Shown in pieces: positions 46,643-56,637 of a stretch of 64,000 bases of DNA (position 1 is the first letter of the stretch; each line of letters begins with the position of its first letter). Position numbers and translations under genes: made by a program. The stretch is taken from positions 5,938,621-6,002,620 of the forward strand of contig NC_087389.1 in the NCBI RefSeq assembly GCF_963675165.1. Reading direction: 5' to 3'. This DNA is from Halichondria panicea. Lineage: Eukaryota > Porifera > Demospongiae > Suberitida > Halichondriidae. A model generated the notes under the pieces. The model was given only the letters and a program-made list of their open reading frames with translations. It made no database searches and was not told the DNA's origin.

Positions 46643-47090
46643 ATACCTCGGTGTGCATGCGCAAGCGAGGTAACTTACGTACGGTAGTGTGTTTGTGTGT
46701 CTGTGTGTGTGTAGACTGCTACAGCTGCTCAAGGATGAATCAAGTGCAAGTAACAGTTTTAAGTTAGCCAAACTTGTTTACTGAGTGTTGCTACTCTACT
46801 TAGTAGTTAGCTCTGCACTAAAACGCTAGCTATTGGTAGCTGCAAGAGTGAGAAGAGAGCTGCAAGGCTCTGCTGATGGCAGCCATTAATTTTAGGCTTG
46901 AACTTTTGGTATCGATCGTTTTTAACAACAATCATGGTCGATCATTACCCACTCCTTGAGTTTCCCTGGATTTTGCATGCAGTAAAATAATGATAATCAT
47001 GATAGAATCAATGTGTGTAGCTTAGTAGCTTTATGTTATGTAGCTTTGGCACCTCCACCGAGACATCACTATGACTGCGGTGCTTTCATT
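46643..47090 (+). mobile_element. Family-H element in the E9 3' intron
   Basis: It is inserted between GAAAGGTTTTTA and TTTTCTAAGCTTTCGG. Uninterrupted copies near 8750, 20805, 29955 and 54505 read AAAGG(T/A)(C/A)TTTTTCT(T)AAGC. It is internally shortened. Confidence 0.8.
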
Positions 47091-47233
47091 TTTTCTAAGC
47101 TTTCGGAAAATCATAAAATTGGATCCACGGAATTCAAGTTATGACGACTGAACGAGTCCACTAACCAATTGATTAAACGGGGGACATGTACATGTAGTAC
47201 ATACCTGCACATTAATTTATACTATTCACTCAC

Positions 47234-47429
47234 TCTAACACTTCTTGGGGGGTGGCTGTTCCATAGTCAATGGTATTATGGTCCTCCCCTTTATCTGCCG
47301 CCTCATGACCTCTGTCCTTTGACTCTCGCGACCTCTTCTTAGCAGCAGGATCCGGGGGTACAGGGGGACGATTGTTTAGGGGTAGTGGGTGGTTCAGGGG
47401 GCGTCTTCCGCACAGGTACTTGACCCCTG
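47234..47429 (-). pseudogene. Ankyrin gene exon E9, copy 4 (8 bp deletion)
   Basis: The bases between GGACGATTG and TTTAGGGG are missing relative to other copies, so the N-terminal part is out of frame with the C-terminal part (PPVPPDPAAKKRSRESKDRG). Confidence 0.75.
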
Positions 47430-47599
47430 CTGGGGGGAGGGGGTTGATAATTAGCACAAGAATAAAATAATAAGAAGCACTAACAAGCTGCTACTTGTAT
47501 CTACGTACATGTAGCTAGCTGCTAGTAATAATTGTTTTTGGCTGCCACATGCAGAAATGCTAGAGTCAAAGTTTACTGAAGCTACTACAGGGATTTGAG

Positions 47600-48260
47600 G
47601 AGTTCTTGCAACTGTGATGTCGAGAGCGGAAGTACCTGTCACGTGAACCGTTACGTAACAAGATTAAATTTTGGCTCATTCCAATCCAATTTTTCTCCAA
47701 TAGAGCCTATTTAATTTATTAAACTGGGAAAACATCGACTTACATAAGCTTTGGCAAAGGCTTTGCACCACCACAGTATGCCGCTGAAGCTATCCTTGAG
47801 ATTCTAATCGTTTTGTGAGCTACTACTTGCCCCAGCATGCCCGTAAGCTGTTGAAAAGTGTATCATTACTAGTGACTTTACTGACACTAAGTACGTCTCA
47901 GTAAAATCTCTCTTAGCAGCTGGATACACAGTTCTGTGACACAGGTTGTGTGACAGACTAATAGTAGTAGCTCACAAAACGATTGGAAATGCTCAAGGAT
48001 AGCTTTAGCTAGCTAGCTAGCTGTGGTGCAAAGGCTTGCTCGATTTTTTCCCAAAATAAATAAGGCCTAAATGCTTTATTGGAGAAAAATTGGTTTGGAA
48101 TGAGCCAGAATTATGTAACTGTTCACGTGACAGGTACTTCCGCTCTCGACATCACAGTTGCAAGAACTCCTCAAATCCCTGTATTTGAGACTGAATATTG
48201 CTCAACCACGAATATTCCCCCCCCCCCCTCGAAAATTACCGGCTATACGGTAGACACTAG
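47600..48260. repeat. Large inverted repeat flanking a deleted E7 region
   Basis: About 47585-47720 and 48060-48185 are inverted copies (GGGATTTGAGGAGTTCTTGC / its complement; ACCTGTCACGTGAACMGTTA). They form a ~600 bp foldback element in the ankyrin gene intron. The E7 exon expected near 48.3 kb is missing: sequence jumps from ACACACCACC to AAAGTCC, then (TG)n. Confidence 0.6.
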
Positions 48261-48498
48261 CAGTAGCAATTCTCCCAGTGACACACTCTCATACAGACTT
48301 GCACACACACCACCAAAGTCCTGTGTGTGTGTGGGTGTGTGTGGGTAGGGGAGTGATACAGCTAGACTTAGAACCTAAAACCAAAAACACGATTGCAGTT
48401 ATCGTTGCTACAGTAGCTATGCGATACACACGTTTCAGACTTGAGCAAGCACTTATTACACTAACAGCACACACCCACTCACACATCCGCCCACTCAC

Positions 48499-48633
48499 CT
48501 GTCGATAGTCGAGGTGTTCTCCCAGTGCTGCAAAGTGGGCGGGGGTCACACCGGACTCATCCAGTATCTCCGTCACTTCCGACTGTTCGTTCCTCTTCTT
48601 CACCGTCTTGAGAAGCCACTCAAGGCACTTGGC
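48499..48633 (-). CDS. Ankyrin gene exon E6, copy 2
   Basis: A 135 nt phase-0 exon with intact splice sites: AKCLEWLLKTVKKRN ... DESGVTPAHFAALGEHLDYRQ. Two changes from the copy at 32.1 kb (AQGG to ALGE, YLQ to YRQ). The next exon in this block is deleted. Confidence 0.6.
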
Positions 48634-48790
48634 CTGTCATGTGACGAGCACGTATACCATATGAATATCATGTGACAACTAGAATAATATTTTAATCAAT
48701 GCTGTCAGTGTAGTGTACAAGAACAGTGGATTTGACTAATTTTTGCGTTCTATTAGACAAACATGGTCGAATAAGCACACGCCCACTCAC

Positions 48791-48875
48791 CCACGCAGAT
48801 GTTCTCCTCCATCCTGTAGCCACTCTTACACTCATCACAGCCCTTGCTCCAGAGCAGCTCAGCTGACAAGAAACG
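48791..48875 (-). CDS. CRELD-type Cys-rich EGF exon (first module)
   Basis: After a CA-rich tract ending TTCCCACAG the exon reads LSAELLWSKGCDECKSGYRM then EENICV, leaving in phase 1. CRELD has such a half-module directly before a DVDEC EGF. The phase fits the exon at 52102-52182, but that exon lies on the wrong side for transcription in order. Confidence 0.55.
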
Positions 48876-48879
48876 CTGT

Positions 48880-48926
48880 GGGAATGTGTGTGTGTGTGTG
48901 TGTGGGTGTGAGATACCACACAAGTC

Positions 48927-48972
<46 letters not shown>

Positions 48973-49176
48973 CACGGTACACCAGATTATTTGGGCCTGA
49001 AGGCAATCACTGATCTCTAAACATATCATTATTTCACTGATCTCCATTAGATGGTATTTCAAAGGGAAATGAAAATAATTCTAGTTCAAGGTTATACTGT
49101 ACAGCTCAGGTATACAGCTGTTTGCATACAACTTGCAAACCTAAAATACTAACTGCATTACCACAAAACCATCATA

Positions 49177-49218
<42 letters not shown>

Positions 49219-49330
49219 GTGTGTGTGTGCGTGTGTACCACAGTACACCAGAATATTTGGGCCTGAAAGCAATCACTGATCTAGAAACACAATCATCATT
49301 AGATGGTATTCCAAATGGAAACGGATCTTT
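48880..49330. repeat. Local duplication with two (TG)n tracts
   Basis: GTACACCAGA(T/A)TATTTGGGCC and its downstream ~90 bp occur at about 48969 and 49243, each preceded by (TG)n. Confidence 0.75.
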
Positions 49331-49501
49331 TAACTAATACCAGTACAGCTGTTTGTATAGACCTTGCAAATGCTAATACATTATCATAATCAATATCACC
49401 ATACAATGTTGAGCAATGATGGCTTCTAGAACTTGTATGGTTACGCCCACGCTCAACGTTATTGCAGAGTACGAAATGTTCAAGGTTTTCGAGGATTGAC
49501 C

Positions 49502-49538
49502 TAGCCTCGATTCCAGGCCGGCCTTGAGAAGGAGGCTA
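49502..49538. mobile_element. 37 bp foldback with 9 bp target duplication
   Basis: It runs from TAGCCTCGATTCCAGGCC to AGGAGGCTA, flanked by GGATTGACC on both sides (49493-49501, 49539-49547). It is the smallest member of the family here. Confidence 0.75.
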
Positions 49539-49882
49539 GGATTGACCCAGAAACAGGCAGGCTGGTAAAAAAATTAAATTAAAAGGGAGATCGAGTTTTT
49601 AGATAGTTTCTGCACATAGAGAATTTGTTAGGCTTCCCTGAACATGTTGTGGTAACTAATAAGCCTTATAAGGAAGTAACAGTAGTTGTTGGGTTCACAA
49701 AAGGGACCCATGAAACTTGTAGCTTCTAAAACAGCTGCATTTCTATTATAGTACAGCACTCACTGATATGATCTAAGCATATGCATCATTAGATAGACCA
49801 ATCAATTCAAGCCCAAGCGGGGCCCAAGCGCAAGCCAAGCGCAAACCAAGCGCAATTCAAGACTGGTGTTATGTAGACTCAC

Positions 49883-50586
49883 CGAGGCTTGTGACAGATC
49901 ATCTGCTTCAAAGATGAGGTTCATACAGTTGCTCATTTGAATGATCTCCCCCGACATGAGACACAACTTCTTGTTGTCATCCAGTACAGTGTTCATGGAC
50001 TCCATCCACAGAGTGTCTATAGGACCATCAAACACCACCCACTTACGGTCATCATTTTGTGCAGGTGCAAACTCCCTACACACACAGATATAAGCACTGA
50101 TCAACCACGCAATGATACTTTACGTAGCTATCAAAATGGCTGTAAAAAGCACAAGGCTATTATATACTTTGCTTTTGCTAAAATTGCCAGATTTCTACTA
50201 ATCACAAAACTTACATCTACATGTAAGCACACCATTGGAAAGGTTGTTCTCAGAGCTAGCAATTAGATTTGAAATTAGAGAATTTGAACAAAAATTACAG
50301 GCTACCAAAAACAGCTGAATCGTTGAAAAGCTATAGCCTTGTGCTTTTGTTACAATAGAGCGCAACTATATATGCACAGGCTTAGGCTCACCTGAATGTG
50401 TTGGCTACCACACCATCAGTCAACTCGTGTGACACAGGGTCAAACTGACCAAACAGTTGACCCCTAGTGACAGCCTTGGGGTTGATGACTCTATAACCTG
50501 TCTTGTTCTCTTCAATCTGTCCCCTCTCATTGATTAGTGTGAGTGTGTCAGCTAGTACATGTACCTCTAGGGCCTTGGTCTTGCCT

Positions 50587-50636
<50 letters not shown>

Positions 50637-51455
50637 GGGGGGGGTTACTACGGTAGATGAATAGCAATGATATTGTATATAGGAGGGAGGTTGTTAAACA
50701 CTTTAAATTCCACTGCAACATGACCTTAGAAAGTACAAGTGGTACTGGGGCTCTTTAAACGGCCATAACTTTAGTTGCAATTTCAAATTTTGGGGGATTT
50801 TCTGAAAGCTATGATTTGTTTAAATCCAAAATTTGGTAGGGGAATAGTTAGATCGCAAAGATTTTTTACCGGCAAAATAGCCATACGGTAGGCCTCTCCT
50901 AGCTTATAGTACCATACCTTGGGTAGGTTGACGTCCATGATGGATCTGAGCAGTAACACATCTTCATGTTCGTTAGGGTACTTCAGTTTCAGATGACCGG
51001 CTGCCACCAACACTGACTGGACTGCACGCATGCCTACAGTGTACAATAGTGAGTAGGTCGAGTATACAGTACAGTGGGTTGTACCCACCATAGTCAGAAT
51101 GGAGTTGGCTGGAGAGTTGCTCTGAACACAGTCCATAGGTCATGACAATCTTGACGGCCAGATTACGAGCATCCACAAAACCATAAGAGTAGAGAGAGAT
51201 CTCTCCAATCATGGCATAGTCTGGCACCATCATGGCCACTGTACGAAACAACACCTACAGAGAGAAATATTGAAATGCATAGAGGCTAAATAGAAAGTAC
51301 CGATAGTTACCTTTAGATTGTCTGGTAGTTCAGAGCGGCCAGCATAACCTGGGTTCATGGTTCATGGTGATGCAGACAAAGCACGATGGCCGCAGGTTCA
51401 GAGTAGTGCCCTCAAATACAAATGTCTTTAGATGAGTTTTCACTGCTCTCAAGAT
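49883..51455 (-). pseudogene. Axonemal dynein heavy chain fragment (AAA1-AAA2)
   Basis: Five exons in phase: 51311-~51455, 51089-51254, 50918-51033, 50392-50584 and 49883-50075. Recognisable dynein heavy chain motifs in order: [134 protein letters not shown]. The spelling suggests the DNAH3/7/12 group, inner-arm motors of cilia. Two lesions: a 7 bp duplication (CATGAAC) breaks the universal MNPGYAGR motif, and the exon that should lie between the third and fourth (holding the start of the AAA2 P-loop; only GKTK remains) is absent from the 334 bp between them. Flanking dynein exons are also absent. Confidence 0.8.
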
Positions 51456-51479
51456 GGACAAAATGTATAGAGTAATTAT

Positions 51480-52100
51480 AGGGATTGTTGAACGGCCATA
51501 ATAATTATGTTATAGTTATAACACGGGCACAAGGGATGTATGGAATATATTGCACTGAAGCACGAGGGCGCACAATTGCAAGAAAGCTCGCTTCTACACT
51601 GCTGCAAAACAGCTCATGCCCCCAGCAAAAAGAGCCACTTCTAGTGCTAGGGTGAAGCAGAATTGACATGCATCATGAGGTCGAGGACTAGGTCGATCTA
51701 GGAACACAGAATCTTCCACAAAATGAATCTTGGACAATTTTAAAACCTGCATGGTTGAAAGAAGAAACTCCAGCAGTGCTGAACATTCATTCCTGCATGG
51801 CTGCATGGACATACTTTGATACTTGTTATTTCTCATGCGTATTAATTTAATTTTAATTTAATTATCTGTCTATAATGCCAGAGGGGCGTTTTGTGGTCAG
51901 TGCAATATGACTTTCAGCAGTGCATTATGCTGCATATTGCACTTGGCAACAACGTAGCAACGGGATATAAATATATAGATAATAAAATTATACTATGATT
52001 GAAACAATTAAATGGCTACAAAATGCATCTCTTAATTGTGAAAATGCACAATCCTAACTCAAGTTATGAGCACAGGCAAAGTTAGTGGATCATGTGCCTA
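51480..52100. other. No gene seen
   Basis: AT-rich spacer between the dynein fragment and a CRELD exon; only short open frames. Confidence 0.35.
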
Positions 52101-52101
52101 C

Positions 52102-52182
52102 CTTTACAGTCATGTGACCTGGCAGTATTCTCACAGTAGGTACCACTAGAGCACAACGACTCCACCTCACACTCGTCCACAT
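52102..52182 (-). CDS. CRELD-type calcium-binding EGF exon (first)
   Basis: An 81 nt phase-1 exon, DVDECEVESLCSSGTYCENT then ARSHDCK, with an acceptor CCCCAG and donor AAAG|GTAGG. Its exit phase fits the Cys-rich exons near 2.4-40.4 kb. The intron upstream switches at once (GGGGAGATAGTCTGA) to sequence shared with 12.2 kb, so a rearrangement breakpoint lies next to the acceptor. Confidence 0.6.
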
Positions 52183-52540
52183 CTGGGGAGATAGTCTGAT
52201 CATCTGCACACACTGCATGGGGAGAATACACGGATAACTGCAAACACGCTATAGTGGAAATTACAATAATACGGACACTTTAACTATGGAAAGTGAACTG
52301 TTTATTGTAGTGTGTCTGCTAATTTCATGTGCTTCTATTGAGTTGGGACTTCCCCTGATTATAATGCCTGATTATAAGAGGTGTCTTTATTTCAAGGGTG
52401 GTCAGTGTAGCCACACCCCCTCACCTGTAATGGCGTGCTGTATCTTCCTCTTCCTCTCTAGGATGCTCCTCTCCTGGTCCTCCACTGACTTGTGATAGAG
52501 CTACTCACCACACAGCATCATCTGACAACACACCTGAAAC

Positions 52541-52838
52541 TAGTTGGGCGGAGCCCGACCGTCCCTGACGGGAGGTCGGGTTGCAAGCCTATCTGAAATT
52601 TGTTCTGCGCATTATGTAGTACTGCTATGAATATTATTATTCTCAAGTGGGTGTTAACCGACTTGATGACGTGTAAACCACAGCAATACTGCATGCGGTT
52701 TTGCAACTCTGAAGTGTAACCAAGCCACGTGAAAAATGCTGCAATCTGATAGGGCGCCACTATAGTGGCGCTAGAACAAATCCCAGATAGGCTTGCAACC
52801 CGACCTCCCGTCAGGGACGGTCGGGCTCCGCCCAACTA
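52541..52838. mobile_element. 298 bp Mutator-like element, 9 bp target duplication
   Basis: Terminal inverted repeats of at least 55 bp begin TAGTTGGGCGGAGCCCGACC. The 9 bp flank ACCTGAAAC is perfect on both sides (52532-52540, 52839-52847). Four paralogous sites in this window (about 3175, 12573, 27723, 41063) lack the insertion. No coding capacity. Confidence 0.9.
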
Positions 52839-53039
52839 ACCTGAAACAAGGGACAACAATTTGTTATAATTATGTTGGAGAACAATAAATACTGTAATAG
52901 TGCTGCTCACAAGCATCACTTACAGGAAGATAGACTCTTTAAGCCTGCACTCAGTATTGTATTCATTCTTGCTTTGAACACTTTTCTCTTTCTTTTCTGA
53001 TCCACGTGGCACCCATCAGCAAAACTCAAAGTAGGGAGG

Positions 53040-53126
53040 GAGCTGAGGGGGAGGGGCTGGTGTTTTATTCATTTCCCTTTAGACTATGAAGGGAAATGAA
53101 TAAAACACCAGCCCCTCCCCCTCCCA
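53040..53126. repeat. ~87 bp foldback, GGGGCTGGTGTTTTATTCAT arms
   Basis: The same foldback as at 27945-28035. Confidence 0.75.
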
Positions 53127-53324
53127 TTAATCAATTGTCTCTCAAGAACTTATGACAATGACAATTTATATATATATAGCACTATTGATGATGAACAACA
53201 GACAAATAGTAATAATTAATGTCCAAAATTGTAGACCACAGTCAATAATTGTATCAAATTATCACTTGAGGACAACACAATGAATGAGGTATAATTATAC
53301 AAAAACAAAGTGTGTAAATTATGT

Positions 53325-53423
53325 TCAGTTCAAGTCCAGGAAGCAGTTGTCACAGACTCTGACCAACTTCTTTGAGGAGGGCAGTTGGGTGCTTTGTGAA
53401 GTGCACTGTTGGCAGAATATCAT

Positions 53424-53424
<1 letters not shown>
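53325..53424 (-). CDS. FYVE zinc-finger terminal exon, copy 3
   Basis: Intact and in the same layout as 28219-28318, with the ending [13 protein letters not shown] and stop. The longest (CA)n of the window forms its acceptor side. Confidence 0.65.
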
Positions 53425-53489
<65 letters not shown>

Positions 53490-53535
53490 AGTGTGTGTTT
53501 GTGGGTGTGTGTGTTAGGGTGTGTGTGGGTGGGTG

Positions 53536-53572
<37 letters not shown>

Positions 53573-53756
53573 CTAAATCTGACCTTGAGGGAGGCTTAAT
53601 TTATAAGGCCTAGGAACAGGCCTGTATTGTCTGGGCCAGGTTTTGTGGTGGTAGTATCTGATAATGAGATGGGTCTATGTGGTTCTATAGGTGGCAAGCA
53701 CAATTAACCTCTAATTTTGGTTCTTAGAAATTAGCACAAGGCATTAGTCAAGATAG

Positions 53757-53820
<64 letters not shown>

Positions 53821-54245
53821 CTGGGGTGTCCTAAAATCCTTATCATTACACAAAATCACCACAAAATGTTGCTATTCTAACAACATCCTGAGCAATGATG
53901 GCTTCTAGAAGTACTTTTTGAGGGCTAATATTTTCTGGCTAATCTGCGAGATAAAATTAGACCCTCAACAATTCCCCGCTATAAGGTGGTATCAATGGTA
54001 GATGCTCTTATCTACTCTTGGTGGTATGGAAACTCACATACAAATTATGGTAAGGATTTGAAGTAGAGAATGGGCTGGGACTAGCTTGCATATACCAGCA
54101 GATGTGGTGGGAGGGTGTGTGTGTGTGGAGGGGGGCGCAGTCATAGTGTGTGTGTGGTGTGTGTGTGTGTGGGGGGCGCAGTCATAGTGTGTGTGTGTGT
54201 GTGTGTGGTGTGGTGTGTGTGGGGGGGGGTGCAGTCATAGTGTGT
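53425..54245. repeat. Long (TG)n tracts and GCAGTCATAG units
   Basis: (TG)n at 53425-53487, 53539-53571 and 53758-53819, then a short GCAGTCATAG array at 54118-54245. Confidence 0.85.
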
Positions 54246-54640
54246 GTATAGGTACACTAGTTATAATTCAAGCACGGACATGTTACAGTAGTTGAACATC
54301 TTTTAGCAGCCATAACTTTAGTGCTGTGACCCCAATTTCAAAAATTTGATGATTTTGTGAAAGCTTAGAAAGTGACCTTTCAAATGATGTATTTCAATCC
54401 AATATTTAGATGTGGCCATAATTCAACTTTGAACTCTGGGCTATTATTACATGGTATCGTGCTAAAATAGTCATCTCCCAAATATCTGGTACTATTTGAA
54501 AGGTATTTTTCTAAGCTTTCGGAAAATCGATCCACGGAATTCAAGTTATGGCGACTGAACGAGTCCACTAACCAATTGATTAAACGGGGGACATGTACAT
54601 GTAGTACATACCTGCACATTAATTTATACTATTCACTCAC

Positions 54641-54844
54641 TCTAACACTTCTTGGGGGGTGGCTGTTCGATAGTCAATGGTATTATGGTCCTCCCCTTTA
54701 TCTGCCACCTCATGACCTCTGTCCTTTGACCCTCGTGACCTCTTCTTAGCAGCAGGATCTGGGGGTACGGGGGGACGATTGGAGGATCGTTTAGGAGTAG
54801 TGGGTGGTTCAGGGGGCGCCTTCTGCACAGGTACTTGACCCCTG
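54641..54844 (-). CDS. Ankyrin gene exon E9, copy 5 (only intact copy)
   Basis: A 204 nt exon entering and leaving in phase 2: RGQVPVQKAPPEPPTTPKRS then SNRPPVPPDPAAKKRSRGSK, DRGHEVADKGEDHNTIDYRT, ATPQEVL. A proline-rich stretch is followed by a basic cluster (KKRSRGSK) that could be a nuclear-localisation or SH3-ligand region. The donor GTGAGTG sits just before an in-frame TGA, which would be removed by splicing to E10. The other four copies each carry a different disabling change. Confidence 0.65.
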
Positions 54845-55163
54845 CTGGGGGGAGGGGGTTGATAATTAGCACAAGAATAATAAGAAGCACTAACAAGCGG
54901 CTACTTGTAGCTACGTACATGTAGCTAGCTGCTAGTAATAATTGTTTTTGGCTGCCACGTGCAGAAATGCTAGAGTCAAAGTTCACTGAGGCTACTATTT
55001 GAGACTGAATATTGCTCAACCACGAATATTTTACCACCCAAAAATTACCGGCTATACGGTAGACACTAGCAGTAGCAATTCTCCCAGTGAAACACTCTCA
55101 TACAGACTACACCACCATACACACACACACTACACAATCCCTAATTAAAGGCCCTCCACTTAC

Positions 55164-55337
55164 ATAGCGAGCTGCTCGGCCATGTGTGTCAGTTCTCCGG
55201 AGAGTGCCCAACAAGTCTCGTACATCATGAGATAGCGGACACAGATATTCTGACCCATAGCATCGGCCCAATCCACCGGCTTCTGGTTGGTTCTCCCTGT
55301 CCGTGTGGACCATGCTGTAGCCAAAGTCCATGAGCAG
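55164..55337 (-). pseudogene. Ankyrin gene exon E7, copy 3 (4 bp insertion)
   Basis: GGTT is duplicated within CTTCTGGTTGGTTCTCC, shifting the frame after HTDRENQ. Splice sites are intact. Its block contains the only intact E9. Confidence 0.75.
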
Positions 55338-55581
55338 CTGTGTGTGTGTGTGTGTGTGTGTGTTTGTGTGTGTGTGGGTGGTGTGTGTGTGTGTGTGTAT
55401 GCATGGTGATACAGGTTGACTTAGAAACTAAATATCTAAAAACCAAAAATATGATTGCATTTTTTTCAGTTATCGTTGCTACAGTAGCTATGCGATACAC
55501 ACGTTTTAGACTTGAGCAAGCACTTATTACACTAACAGCACACATCCACCCACCCACTCACACATCCGCCCACCCCTATAA

Positions 55582-55680
55582 CGCAGCGTGATGCATGAGA
55601 GTCTCTCCCCCAGTGTCCCTCACTTGGAAGGGGATCTTAGCCTCCTCCACTAACCATTGGAGACACTCCACTGAACCACC
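55582..55680 (-). CDS. Ankyrin gene exon E5 (truncated at its 3' side)
   Basis: After a CTCCACTAG acceptor the exon reads GGSVECLQWLVEEAKIPFQV then RDTGGETLMHHAAL, an ankyrin repeat. Instead of a donor and E6, the sequence runs into intron that elsewhere follows E6, so the end of E5, E6 and one intron have been deleted. Confidence 0.6.
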
Positions 55681-55885
55681 CTAGTGGAGGGGGGGCAATG
55701 GTAGTCAATTATTAGGAGACTGAACACAAAATTGCAAAATAATTTTCAAACACAATTAATTTTATGATAGCGGGTTATTTTCAAGGCATTAATTTTTCAG
55801 GCTGCCCAAACTAAACATTTCGAGATTTTCAATGATATACAGAAATGTCAGTGTCAAACGGACAACCAGTAACTGCCTATTAGTA

Positions 55886-56619
55886 CCGTACCCTCACGAA
55901 AATACGCCCACCCTTTTCTGCAAGAAGTCTAGGCTTATTAGGGGACTGGGCGTTTAATCGCAAATGGCGAGTTTTCATTCGAACATACGCCCACCCGCGG
56001 CCTCAAATCGAGGTTTACACTTGCTCTATGCCAATTCTTTATTAATTTATTGTATTTTCATTTTAATACATAGTATGAACATTTTATCGACAACAACAAT
56101 GTTATAAACTAATGCATGAGTATGATTAAAGCATGACAAGAGAATGAACATGAAGAAGTGGACTCTGACTCTATTCGTTGATGTTAGATGTATATGTAGC
56201 AGAAACTTCTCAAAGGATGGTAGGTCATACTCTTACAGAGCAGCTATTAGGTACTTTGTTTCAGAAAACCAAGGCAAGGTAACCTGCAAAATTAGCCTGT
56301 GTGATAACTTTCTTGGACTTGTGTTTTCCGCATATAGGACTACTTGTTCCCTGCATCTTCATCTTCAGGGGGCAAACAGATCCATACAGAGAAAGTTATA
56401 ATGTCTGATCTTGGTCCAGCAAGGAGTATAGTCTTACTAGCTACTACCTAAAACTTCCTTTCTTTAATAGTGAACATGTGGCATTCAGCTACTGCGCATG
56501 CTCAACTTCTTATTCTGGGTGGGCTTATAATCGAGTGAAAATACCCTTGTGCAAGAACTTCGAAGCAAAAGAGGGGATGGGCGTTTATTCAAGATGGGCT
56601 TATTTTCGCGAGGGTACGG
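55886..56619. mobile_element. 734 bp element, CCGTACCCTCACG ends, TA target
   Basis: Inverted ends CCGTACCCTCACGAAAATA and TATTTTCGCGAGGGTACGG with TA on both sides. The empty site is present at about 10020 (GCCTATTAGTAAGTGTG). An 85-codon frame inside (56144-56401) shows no transposase features. Confidence 0.9.
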
Positions 56620-56637
56620 TAAGTGTGTTCCCTGTAC

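Noticed and set aside
56144-56401. 85-codon frame inside the 734 bp element as a transposase
   Set aside because: Too short and with no DDE or other recognisable motif; most likely chance.
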